Shown here: positions 1-6,377 of the stretch, one piece after another | How the letters are laid out: each line of letters opens with the position of its first letter | How positions within the stretch are numbered: the first letter of the stretch is position 1 | NCBI GenBank assembly: GCA_031258035.1 | Contig: JAIRNL010000029.1 | Span: forward strand, 1 to 7,238 | Reading direction: 5' to 3' | DNA from: Azoarcus sp. | GTDB taxonomy: Bacteria > Pseudomonadota > Gammaproteobacteria > Burkholderiales > Rhodocyclaceae | Length of the DNA stretch: 7,238 nucleotides | Translations under genes and position numbers: made by a program | The notes under the pieces: generated by a model | What the model was told of the DNA's origin: nothing | Database searches by the model: none | The model's input: the letters and a program-made list of their open reading frames with translations, nothing else

Positions 1-258
1 ATCCTGACCTTCGGCATCAAGGGCGACCTGGACGCGGTGCGCCGTTTCGTGAAGCGGCTGCGGGTGGCCACGCTCGTGGTGCATGTCGCCGACGCCCGTA
101 CCGGCGTGCTGCACCCGGCATCGAGCACCCACGCGCAACTGAACGAAAAACAACTGCTCGCCGCCGGCATCACGCCGGACATGATCCGGGTCTCCGTCGG
201 CACCGAAGACATCACCGACCTCCTCGCCGATTTCGACCAGGCACTGGCTGCCGCCTGA
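1..258 (+). CDS. metY: O-acetylhomoserine sulfhydrylase (homocysteine synthase), C-terminal part
   Basis: Only the last 85 codons are in the window; the frame is open from base 1 and ends in TGA. The visible part has the C-terminal signature of PLP-dependent Cys/Met-metabolism enzymes of the O-acetylhomoserine sulfhydrylase type: LTFGIKGD at the start, then ADARTGVLHPASSTHAQL, and then the IRVSVGTEDITDLLADFDQAL tail (from memory, IRLSVGxE in most members). The Arg of IRVSVG normally binds the substrate carboxylate. The family makes homocysteine from O-acetylhomoserine and sulfide, and some members accept methanethiol and form methionine directly. The PLP lysine lies upstream, outside the window. 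A methyltransferase gene follows after 42 nt on the same strand. The family call is firm. A related cystathionine gamma-synthase-type enzyme is less likely, because the HPASSTHAQL block is characteristic of MetY. Confidence 0.82.
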   Translation: MLTFGIKGDLDAVRRFVKRLRVATLVVHVADARTGVLHPASSTHAQLNEKQLLAAGITPDMIRVSVGTEDITDLLADFDQALAAA

Positions 259-300
259 CCGCCCCCACCCCCGCCTTCATCCTCGCCACGCTCATCTCCC

Positions 301-1263
301 ATGAAGATTGATACCGCCCGTTACCTGAGCCTCGACAGCGCCCCCGCGCGCCTGAAAGAAACACTGGACATCCTCGTCACCGAGCATGCCTTCCTGCCCA
401 ACGCCGACGAAGTCCTGCGCGACTGGGTCGCCACCATCGCCACCCCCGCCTTCAAGCTGCTGCGCCGGCAAAAAGGCGTGCAGGCCGCCTTTTGCAGCAT
501 CGGCACCGGCACGGGGCTGGATGCGCTCGCCGCCATCGAAACCCTGGGCGCAACCCGGATCGGCGTCACCGACGTACATGCGGACGTGGTCGCCGCCGCG
601 GCGGACAACATCCGCAAGAACCTGCGAGACCCGGACGGCATCGTGCTGGAGGCCGGCTTCGGCGACCTGCTGGAACCCCTTCGATCCGGGGATGACGACG
701 ACCCCCCGCGCTACGACCTGATCTACGAAAACCTGCCCAACATCCCCGTCGCCGACGCCGGAGAAGCCGCCGTCGCGCGCAAAAGCGCCAGCCACATCCC
801 GCCCAGGAAAGAAGCCGTCCCGGAATCCATGCGCCGCAATCTGCTGACGCTGCATTACATCGCGCTCCTGAAAGCAAAAACCTTCCTGAACCCCGGCGGC
901 GCGGTGCTCTCGCTCGTCGGCGGGCGCATCCCGCTCGACGTTTTCCAGGAGATGGGACAACTTGCCGGCTACCGTTCCGAGATTTTCACCTATGGCTGGA
1001 AAATCCAGACCAACGCCGAAGAGATCATCGGCGACCATCTCCGGCAACAGGAAGAAGGCGCCGGGCCGTACCACTTCTACCGCGCCGACCGGCTCGCCAC
1101 GGCCTTCGCCGGCATCGGCCTGGAGACCTCCGGGCGCGACGCCCATGCCATCGAACGCCAGCTCGCGCCCGACGAACTGTCCCCGGCGCAGGCGCTCGCC
1201 GCCTGGAGAAAGGGCGAAGTCATCGGCCATACCGTCGTCGCCCTGCGCTCCCTGCCCGCCTGA
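301..1263 (+). CDS. class I SAM-dependent methyltransferase, possibly related to methionine S-methyltransferase (MMT/MmtN-like)
   Basis: This 320-residue protein is predicted to be soluble, with no signal peptide or membrane segment. It has a Rossmann methyltransferase core. The SAM-binding motif I is CSIGTGTGLDAL (residues 65-76), with the strand-2 acidic residue at D91 (GVTDVH) and a motif IV-like YDLIYENLPNIP (138-149) in the position of the NPPY motif of HemK-type enzymes. After the core come LNPGGAVLSLVGGR (196-209), a KIQT block (234-237) and GPYHFY (255-260). The order GGR, GYR, KIQT, acidic stretch, HFY resembles my recollection of the methyltransferase domain of plant methionine S-methyltransferase, which makes S-methylmethionine. 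That similarity is inference, not a computed alignment. The ATG at 301 has no clear Shine-Dalgarno; the 42 nt before it are pyrimidine-rich. It is probably cotranscribed with the cupin gene 7 nt downstream and possibly with metY. The substrate is unknown; a small-molecule or protein N-methyltransferase remains possible. Confidence 0.78.
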   Translation: MKIDTARYLSLDSAPARLKETLDILVTEHAFLPNADEVLRDWVATIATPAFKLLRRQKGVQAAFCSIGTGTGLDALAAIETLGATRIGVTDVHADVVAAAADNIRKNLRDPDGIVLEAGFGDLLEPLRSGDDDDPPRYDLIYENLPNIPVADAGEAAVARKSASHIPPRKEAVPESMRRNLLTLHYIALLKAKTFLNPGGAVLSLVGGRIPLDVFQEMGQLAGYRSEIFTYGWKIQTNAEEIIGDHLRQQEEGAGPYHFYRADRLATAFAGIGLETSGRDAHAIERQLAPDELSPAQALAAWRKGEVIGHTVVALRSLPA

Positions 1264-1270
1264 AAGAAAC

Positions 1271-1909
1271 ATGACGCCCCGCGCCGCCCTGACCGCCATC
1301 GACGCCATCCGCCGCCATTTCGCCGCCCGCCTCGCCTCGGGCCGGGAAGCGCCCATGATCGCGGCGGAACTCGAAAACGTGCTGACCCTGCTTGCCGGCG
1401 TCGACTTCTCCCACCCCGACGAAAAGCACCTCCAAGCCAGCGGCCATCCGGTCGTCGAACAATTGCGGCATACGGACATCGAAAACGGCGACCCGGCCAC
1501 CGCCGCGATTTTCCAGGCGTTCCAGGCCCAGCTCGACGCCCTGCCCTGGCGCTACAGCTACGCCCCCCGCCCCGACGCGCCCGACATCGGCGCGCGCATG
1601 GCCTGGGCGGAACTCGTCGGCCCGATCGCGCCCTTCCACAGCGACAAGGTCTGCCTCGGCCTGACCGCCATCGGCCCCCGCCTGCTTTATCCGCTGCACT
1701 ACCACCCGGCGGTGGAAACCTATCTCGTCGTCTCTGGCACAGCCGCCTGGACGGCGGCGGGCGTCACCCGATCCCACCCGCCCGGCGCGCTGATCCTGCA
1801 TCCGGCGAACATCGTGCATGCCATGGAAACCGGCGACGAACCGCTATTGGCCGCCTATGCCTGGACGGGCGAAGTGGCGACGCTCTCGGCTTACGTCGAC
1901 GGCAATTGA
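1271..1909 (+). CDS. cupin of the DMSP-lyase-like family
   Basis: This 212-residue protein has a helical N-terminal half (about 1-95) and a single C-terminal cupin domain (about 110-208), the layout of DddL/DddQ-type dimethylsulfoniopropionate lyases. Cupin motif 1 reads YPLHYHPAVETYLVVSG (140-156), giving H143, H145, E149 and Y151 in an HxHxxxExY pattern, with Y140 just before. Motif 2 is PPGALILHPANIVHAM (170-185), giving H183. In characterised lyases these His and Glu residues hold the metal and the tyrosine removes a proton from the substrate. All are present, so the protein should bind metal and may be catalytic. Many family members lack demonstrated DMSP lyase activity, so the substrate is open. 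The ATG at 1271 was chosen because it lies 7 nt after the methyltransferase stop; the frame stays open further upstream, but those starts would lie within that gene. There is no strong ribosome site, which suggests translational coupling. The gene converges on hemY. Confidence 0.82.
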   Translation: MTPRAALTAIDAIRRHFAARLASGREAPMIAAELENVLTLLAGVDFSHPDEKHLQASGHPVVEQLRHTDIENGDPATAAIFQAFQAQLDALPWRYSYAPRPDAPDIGARMAWAELVGPIAPFHSDKVCLGLTAIGPRLLYPLHYHPAVETYLVVSGTAAWTAAGVTRSHPPGALILHPANIVHAMETGDEPLLAAYAWTGEVATLSAYVDGN

Positions 1910-1943
1910 AAACCGCGCGGCAAGGCCCGGATTCCGGCCCGCC

Positions 1944-3119
1944 TCAGACCGCGGCCATCTCCGCCGCGGCGCGGTAGTGCCGTTGCGCGTCGGCAGGACG
2001 CTCCAACCGCTCGAACAGATGAGCCAGAGCCAAGTGGGTTTTGGTTTCCGGTCGCAGCCCCAGCGAAGCCGCGTAATAGCTCTCGGCCTTGCCCCACAGG
2101 CGCGAAACGGCGCACAAACGCCCGAGCGCGAACAGCAAACCAGGATCGCGCGGATGATCGCGCAGCCACGCCTCGCCCTTGGCGAGGCAGTCGCTGCCTT
2201 CCTCGGCGCAATAACCATAAAGACGGGCAAGATCGCTGTCCCATTCGTCGTCGAGCAGGCTTTCGAGCGTCCGCCGCATGAGGCGACCCTGTCCGGCGTG
2301 CGCAAACAGGGGCACGACATCCAGCAACAACTGCCGGTCGTTGCGCTCCTGGGCGGGAATGGCGTTCCATGCCTCGACCAGCGCCTCGCCGTCGCCGGCC
2401 CGTTCGCGCAACCTTTCGCTGTTGGCGCGACGCAGCAACGGCTGCGCCTGCTCCTCGGTCAGCGCCTTGTGCTTGCGCAATTTCCGGGTGAGTTCCAGCA
2501 CTTCTTCCCAGCGCCGCAATGCCGAGGCAACCCGCAGGCGCAAACGGAGGACGGCGATGTGCCGGTGTCCGTCCCGCCGCAGTATTTCCAGCTTCCCGGC
2601 GGCCTCCTCGAAATGGCGCGAACCGATCGCCAGTTCGGCTTCGGTCATCAGCCGCGCCACCTGGGTCTTTCCTTCCTCGTCGGCAAGCCGCTCCATCCAC
2701 GCCCGGTAGCGCGGCTCGTCGCGCAGCGCGTGCGCCGCCCTTGCCGCCAACAACACCGCCGTCGCCGGATGGTCGCTGGCTGCATAGGCCTTTTCCGCGA
2801 ATTTCAGCGCCTGGGCATAACGGCCCTCGTGGAAAGTCAGCAGGGCTTCGCGCAGGGCGCGGTCGGCCCGTTGCCGCCGCCGGCGCTCGCGCCACTGGAC
2901 GACCACCCCCGGCAGCGCCAGGGCGCCCTGGAGCAGGCGGACGAGCAGGTAAACCACGATGAAACCGATGAGCAGCAGCGCCACGAACAGCTTGAGCGAC
3001 ATCTGGACGCGATACCACTTCGGCATCACGAACTGCACGTAGCCCCAGTCGTGGCCGACCAGCATGGCAAGCCCCACTGCCATGGCGAAGATGATGATGA
3101 CCCATATCAGGACGCGCAT
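1944..3119 (-). CDS. hemY: HemY, membrane-anchored TPR protein of haem biosynthesis
   Basis: This 391-residue protein starts at MRVLIWVIII. Two hydrophobic segments, about 3-22 and 43-63, form the N-terminal HemY_N region with the connecting VQFVMPKWYRVQMSL block (28-42). A long, helical, Ala/Leu/Arg-rich region follows, built of TPR-like repeats, for example at about 90-135 and near the C terminus (an AESYYAASLGLRP block). The length is normal for HemY of Beta- and Gammaproteobacteria. This protein is distinct from the Gram-positive protoporphyrinogen oxidase also called HemY. Its exact role in late haem synthesis or porphyrin handling is not settled. The reading frame extends 29 codons further upstream, but that part overlaps the end of hemX, is Pro/Arg-rich and lacks family character. 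The ATG at 3119 lies 10 nt after the hemX stop. The ribosome site is weak (GAGAG about 6 nt before), so coupling to hemX is likely. Confidence 0.9.
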   Translation of the reverse strand: MRVLIWVIIIFAMAVGLAMLVGHDWGYVQFVMPKWYRVQMSLKLFVALLLIGFIVVYLLVRLLQGALALPGVVVQWRERRRRQRADRALREALLTFHEGRYAQALKFAEKAYAASDHPATAVLLAARAAHALRDEPRYRAWMERLADEEGKTQVARLMTEAELAIGSRHFEEAAGKLEILRRDGHRHIAVLRLRLRVASALRRWEEVLELTRKLRKHKALTEEQAQPLLRRANSERLRERAGDGEALVEAWNAIPAQERNDRQLLLDVVPLFAHAGQGRLMRRTLESLLDDEWDSDLARLYGYCAEEGSDCLAKGEAWLRDHPRDPGLLFALGRLCAVSRLWGKAESYYAASLGLRPETKTHLALAHLFERLERPADAQRHYRAAAEMAAV

Positions 3120-3129
3120 TGCTCGGCTC

Positions 3130-4410
3130 TCAGGGTTGGGCCGGCGCTGCCGCCGGGGTCTCTTCCGCGCCCCTGCGGGCCTCCACGCCGGCGGAGGCGC
3201 CGCCATCGTCCGGTTTCCGCCCTGCCGCCGGCAGGCTGGCGGCCGGGCGGGGGCGCGGTATTTCCAGGCCGCGCAGGGCGGTAATGCTTTCGATCAGCTC
3301 GTAACGCTGCACCCTGACCGGCATCGCTTCGAGCGCGCGCAGGTTGTCGACCGCCAGTTTGACTTCCTGGTCCCGCATGTCGAAAAAGCGTTCGATCCAG
3401 TTCCGCGCCTGGGAAAGATCGGCTTCGTAGGTGTGGCCGTCGCGCGCGAGGAGCGCCAGCCGCGCGGTGAGCAGGCGGATTTTCAGGTTCTCGCGCAGGA
3501 AGGCGCTTTGCTCCGGCGCCAGCAATACAGGCTCGGCTTCCGTGCCGAGACGCTCGAACTTGACCAGCGAGCGCAGTTCGCGCCAGATTTCGCGCGCGAA
3601 CCACCCGGCAAAATCGGCAAACCCCGCGTCTTTTTCTTCGGGCGGCGCGGCCGCGGGCGCATCGGCGGGCGTCGCCGGCACCTCGCCCGAGTAGAGCAGC
3701 GGCAGCGTATCGACCTTGGCGAGCAGTTGTTCGAGACGCAGGGCGGTGTCCGGAATGTCGAGCGCGCCCTGCCGGCCCAGTTTTTCGATGTCCGCCGCGA
3801 GGGCGCGCCGCAGCGGCGCGAACTGGCCGTAGTCGTTCTGCTCCAGCCGGGCGAGCGCCCCGCGCAGGGCGACCAGCGCCGTTTCGACGTTGCCCGCGTA
3901 TTGCAATTGTTGGTTGGCAATCGTCACGGCCTGCCGGACCTCCACGATGAGGCTGTCTTCCTGCGAGCGCGAAAACTGCTGGTAGAAGTTTTCCAGCGCC
4001 AGGGCGTGGCCTTCGCTTTTTTCGACCTTGCCGGCGATCTCGTCGAGCCTGCTCTGGATTTCGGGCAGTTGGCGCGGCAATTCGCGGGATTCGGCGATGA
4101 TGGCATCGCTTTTTTCCAGCTTCGCGGCCAATGTCCTGTGTGCTTCCACATTCCGGGCATTCCACTCGCGCCCCAGCCAGAGCGAATAAGCGGCCACGCC
4201 GCAGGAGAGCAGAGCCAGCAACAGCGCCCAGCCCGCCGCCGCGCTCCGCCCGGCGGGAGGGCGCGCGGGGAGAGGAGGCGGGTTTTCGGGAGGCGGTTTG
4301 CTGTCCGCGACGGCGGGAGGGGGAAGCTGCGGCCTGGAAGCCTCGGGCGCGGCGCCGGGGACGGATTCGGCCACGGCGGCGTCGGAAGGGGAAGAAGTGG
4401 GCGAGTTCAT
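3130..4410 (-). CDS. hemX: HemX, membrane-anchored protein of the uroporphyrinogen-III C-methyltransferase-like family
   Basis: This 426-residue protein has a cytoplasmic Pro/Ala/Ser-rich N terminus (about 1-57), one membrane segment (about 58-79), a predicted coiled-coil-like stretch (about 84-160), and a HemX-family domain. That domain includes the DSLIVEVRQAVTIANQQLQ block (152-170) and FLRENLKIRLLTARLALLARD (304-324). A Pro/Ala-rich linker at about 244-260 and a low-complexity C-terminal tail from about 384 are probably disordered. Databases often label this family uroporphyrinogen-III C-methyltransferase, but no SAM-binding methyltransferase fold is visible here, so methyltransferase activity should not be assumed. 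In some proteobacteria HemD and HemX are fused; here they are separate, with 9 nt between the hemD stop and the hemX ATG. An ATG 5 nt upstream of the chosen start meets a stop after two codons, so the ATG at 4410 is the start. The gene lies between hemD and hemY and is presumably cotranscribed with them. Confidence 0.9.
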   Translation of the reverse strand: MNSPTSSPSDAAVAESVPGAAPEASRPQLPPPAVADSKPPPENPPPLPARPPAGRSAAAGWALLLALLSCGVAAYSLWLGREWNARNVEAHRTLAAKLEKSDAIIAESRELPRQLPEIQSRLDEIAGKVEKSEGHALALENFYQQFSRSQEDSLIVEVRQAVTIANQQLQYAGNVETALVALRGALARLEQNDYGQFAPLRRALAADIEKLGRQGALDIPDTALRLEQLLAKVDTLPLLYSGEVPATPADAPAAAPPEEKDAGFADFAGWFAREIWRELRSLVKFERLGTEAEPVLLAPEQSAFLRENLKIRLLTARLALLARDGHTYEADLSQARNWIERFFDMRDQEVKLAVDNLRALEAMPVRVQRYELIESITALRGLEIPRPRPAASLPAAGRKPDDGGASAGVEARRGAEETPAAAPAQP

Positions 4411-4419
4411 GCCATGAGT

Positions 4420-5190
4420 TTACCCAAAGAATTCGATGAGTGCGCGCAACAATGCGTCATCGCCGGCTTCGGAGACGACGATCCGCGCCAGGCCATGCGC
4501 GCGGCAACGCCCGGCGATACGCGGATGCGGTACGAACACCGGCAAGGCCGCGAGGCGGGCGCAGCCTTCGGGGCCGGCGAGACGGGCAAGGTTATCCACC
4601 CCCTCGCCGCTGGTGAGCGACAGGGCGTCGGCTTCGCCCCGCGCGGCCAAAGCCAGCAGCGGCGCGGGGTCGGCTTCGGCGCGGCGACGCCGGTAGCAGG
4701 AAAGGTATTCGACCCGCGCCCCGCGCGCGGCAAGCGTCTCGCCCAGCAACTCGCGCCCGCCGTCGCCGCGCAGGATCAGCACCGCCCGGCCACGCACGGC
4801 CTCGGGCGCGAAGGCGGGCAGAGCCAGCGCGGCTTCGCTGTCGAAACCGCTGTCCGGCGCGATGACTTCGCCGAAACCGTGCGCCCGGAGCGCGCGGGCG
4901 CTCCCCTGCCCGACCGCTGCGACGCGCAGGCCCGGCGGCCACGCGCGCAGCGCCAGCAAGCCTTCCAGGCCGTATTCGACCGCGTTGGAACTGACGAAAA
5001 AGGCAAGGTCGAACGCATCGAGCCGCGCCGCGACCGGCGCGAAGACGCCGACTTCCCCGGGAGGCAGGATTTCCAGCAGCGGAAAGCGGAAAGCGCGCCC
5101 GCCTTCCGCCTCGATGGCGCGGCACGACGCCCCGGCCTGCACGGACGGGCGGGTCACGACGATCGTTCGCCCGGCAAGCGCGCCGCTCAT
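4420..5190 (-). CDS. hemD: uroporphyrinogen-III synthase
   Basis: This 256-residue protein is close to the usual family length. HemD closes linear hydroxymethylbilane to uroporphyrinogen III with inversion of ring D, in the cytoplasm, directly after HemC. The sequence diverges across species, but the usual marks are present in order: TRP near the N terminus (13-15), FVSSNAVEYGL (65-75), AAVGQGSARAL (91-101), VLILRGDGGRELL (137-149), the YRRRR block (166-170), LSLTSGEGVDNLARL (190-204) and FVPHPRIAGRCRAHG (219-233). These cover both lobes of the two-domain fold. The start ATG overlaps the hemC stop as ATGA, a 4-nt overlap that implies translational coupling. No separate strong ribosome site is visible. 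The gene ends in TAA, 9 nt before hemX. Confidence 0.95.
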   Translation of the reverse strand: MSGALAGRTIVVTRPSVQAGASCRAIEAEGGRAFRFPLLEILPPGEVGVFAPVAARLDAFDLAFFVSSNAVEYGLEGLLALRAWPPGLRVAAVGQGSARALRAHGFGEVIAPDSGFDSEAALALPAFAPEAVRGRAVLILRGDGGRELLGETLAARGARVEYLSCYRRRRAEADPAPLLALAARGEADALSLTSGEGVDNLARLAGPEGCARLAALPVFVPHPRIAGRCRAHGLARIVVSEAGDDALLRALIEFFG

Positions 5191-6137
5191 CCCAGGTCAG
5201 CCAGAATTTCTCCGGCCCCCTGGGCGAGCAGGCTGTCGGCCAATGCCTGGCCGATGGCTTGCGCCCCGGCCGGCTCGCCCTCGCACTCCCCGCGCACGAC
5301 GCGGCCGCCGTCGGGACGGGCGACGAAACCGCGCAGCCACACGAGGCCGCCGCGCATTTCGCCATAAGCGCCGAGCGGCACATCGCAACTGCCAGCCAGC
5401 GCGCGGGCGAAGGCGCGCTCGGCGGTGACGCAGGCGGTCGTGTCGGCGTCAGCCAGCGGTTGCAGGCAGGCGCGCAGGTCGGCGCGGGCAGCCAGGCATT
5501 CGATGCCCAGGGCCCCCTGGCCAGCGGCGGGCAGCGATGTTTCCGCCGGCAGGACGGCGCGGATGCGCTCCCCGAGTCCCAGCCGGCGCAGGCCGGCGGC
5601 GGCGAGGACGATGGCGTCGAACTGCCCTTCGTCGAGTTTGCGCAGGCGGGTATCGAGATTGCCGCGCAGGCTGGCTACAGCCAGATACGGATAGCGGGCG
5701 TGGATCTGCGATTCGCGCCGCAGGGACGAGGTGCCGAGCACCGCGCCCGGCGGCATGTCGTCGAGCGCGGCATAGCGGCGCGAGACGAAAGCGTCGAGCG
5801 GCGTCTCGCGCGCCGTCACGCAAGCCAGGGCGAACTCTCCACCCATGAGCATCGGCACATCCTTCATCGAATGCACGGCGATATCGGCGCGACCGTCGAG
5901 CAGCGCCGCTTCCAGCTCCTTGACGAACAAGCCCTTGCCGCCCACGGCGGCGAGGGGCCGATCCAGTATCTGGTCGCCGCGCGTGGTCATGCCCAGCAGT
6001 TCGACCCGGCAGGAGGGGTACAGCCCTTCGAGCCGCGCCCTGATGTGCCCGGCCTGCCACAAAGCCAGCCGACTTTCGCGGGTGGCAATGACGATACGCC
6101 CGGGCGCGGGCGTCCGGGGGGAAGGAACACTCACCAT
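5187..6137 (-). CDS. hemC: porphobilinogen deaminase (hydroxymethylbilane synthase)
   Basis: This 316-residue protein joins four porphobilinogen units into hydroxymethylbilane, using a dipyrromethane cofactor. All family marks are visible: RIVIATRESRLALWQA (14-29), TTRGDQI (51-57), GGKGLFVKELE (66-76), VHSMKDVP (88-95) with catalytic Asp D93, GTSSLRR (135-141), RGNLDTRLRK (158-167), AAAGLRRLG (179-187), LPAAGQGALGIE (202-213) and LAGSCDVPLGAY (247-258), in which C251 carries the cofactor. The ATG at 6137 is the only ATG before the conserved core and has GAGA 6 nt upstream. The open frame continues 21 codons to a TTG at 6200, but that start would overlap the putative promoter, and the added Arg/Ser-rich residues do not look like HemC. 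This is the first gene of the hemCDXY block; its stop overlaps the hemD start. Confidence 0.97.
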   Translation of the reverse strand: MVSVPSPRTPAPGRIVIATRESRLALWQAGHIRARLEGLYPSCRVELLGMTTRGDQILDRPLAAVGGKGLFVKELEAALLDGRADIAVHSMKDVPMLMGGEFALACVTARETPLDAFVSRRYAALDDMPPGAVLGTSSLRRESQIHARYPYLAVASLRGNLDTRLRKLDEGQFDAIVLAAAGLRRLGLGERIRAVLPAETSLPAAGQGALGIECLAARADLRACLQPLADADTTACVTAERAFARALAGSCDVPLGAYGEMRGGLVWLRGFVARPDGGRVVRGECEGEPAGAQAIGQALADSLLAQGAGEILADLG

Positions 6138-6190
6138 GATTTTTCTCGAAAAATGCCGGGAAGAACAGCGCCCGCGCCGAAGCGGCGTCG

Positions 6191-6199
6191 ATTCTAGCA
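6191..6199 (-). promoter_or_regulatory. putative extended -10 promoter of hemC
   Basis: Read on the - strand, the sequence is TGCTAGAAT: a TGn extension followed by TAGAAT, one mismatch from TATAAT. No good -35 box lies 16-18 nt further upstream, which fits an extended -10 promoter. It would place transcription start near 6184 and give a leader of about 47 nt before the hemC ATG at 6137. This is sequence inference only. Confidence 0.4.
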
Positions 6200-6249
6200 A
6201 TTAATCTCCCGCAGGGTTGCCCGGGCGCACAAGCGACGCCATCTGCGGA

Positions 6250-6255
6250 TAAAAT
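6250..6255 (+). promoter_or_regulatory. possible -10 element upstream of the CoA-transferase genes
   Basis: TAAAAT, one mismatch from TATAAT, occurs in an otherwise GC-rich divergent region, about 120 nt before the alpha-subunit ATG. No convincing -35 hexamer lies at 16-18 nt upstream; the best is CGCACA. The call is weak. A regulated promoter needing an activator would be compatible with it. Confidence 0.22.
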
Positions 6256-6329
6256 GGGCGCCGGAGGAGGAGACAACCGGTCGGCGCGACGGCCCTTCCC
6301 GCCAATAAACTGTTCATCGGCGCACTCGC

Positions 6330-6347
6330 CGTCTCCATGTGGGGACG
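6330..6347 (+). promoter_or_regulatory. stem-loop in the leader of the CoA-transferase genes
   Basis: CGTCTCC, loop ATGT, GGGGACG: a 7-bp stem with one G-T wobble, ending 16 nt before the ribosome site. A second small hairpin, CGGCG-CACT-CGCCG (6318-6331), shares two bases with it, so the two cannot both form fully. There is no U-tract, so a terminator is not supported. Any regulatory role is speculative, and GC-rich DNA makes chance hairpins common. Confidence 0.25.
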
Positions 6348-6363
6348 CGGCACGGGCGCGCAC

Positions 6364-6368
6364 AGGAG
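6364..6368 (+). promoter_or_regulatory. ribosome binding site that sets the alpha-subunit start
   Basis: AGGAG with 9 nt to the ATG at 6378. It lies inside the 5' extension of the open frame, which reaches back to a GTG at 6339. The site therefore argues for the ATG at 6378. A GAGGG just before the ATG is too close to be the main site. Confidence 0.7.
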
Positions 6369-6377
6369 AAGAGGGAA

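Noticed and set aside
292..1500. A 402-codon open frame on the - strand under the methyltransferase and cupin genes
   Set aside because: It runs antisense across two genes with recognisable SAM-binding and cupin motifs; the product is Gly/Val/Arg-rich and low in information.
1910..1943. Possible bidirectional terminator between the convergent cupin and hemY genes
   Set aside because: The best structure is CCGG-ATT-CCGG (1927-1937), a 4-bp stem extended by two pairs past a mismatch. No T-run flanks it on either strand. Termination must occur somewhere, but this sequence does not show it.
1818..3284. A 488-codon open frame on the + strand overlapping the cupin end and all of hemY
   Set aside because: It crosses two well-supported genes and the convergent stop region, and its product has no domain or family motif.
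3064..5367. A 767-codon open frame on the + strand, the longest in the window
   Set aside because: It is antisense to hemY (start), hemX and hemD, which have clear family motifs. Its product is rich in Arg, Gly, Gln and Ala with no recognisable domain, as expected for a stop-poor shadow frame in GC-rich DNA.
5259..6197. A 312-codon open frame on the + strand antisense to hemC
   Set aside because: HemC is unambiguous on the other strand, including its cofactor cysteine and catalytic Asp; this frame is its shadow.
6348..6363. Sigma-54-like promoter (GGCACG ... GCGCAC) before the CoA-transferase gene, considered because AtoC with sigma-54 controls atoDA in E. coli
   Set aside because: The GG and GC elements are not 10 nt apart as required, and the site lies too close to the ribosome site and start codon.
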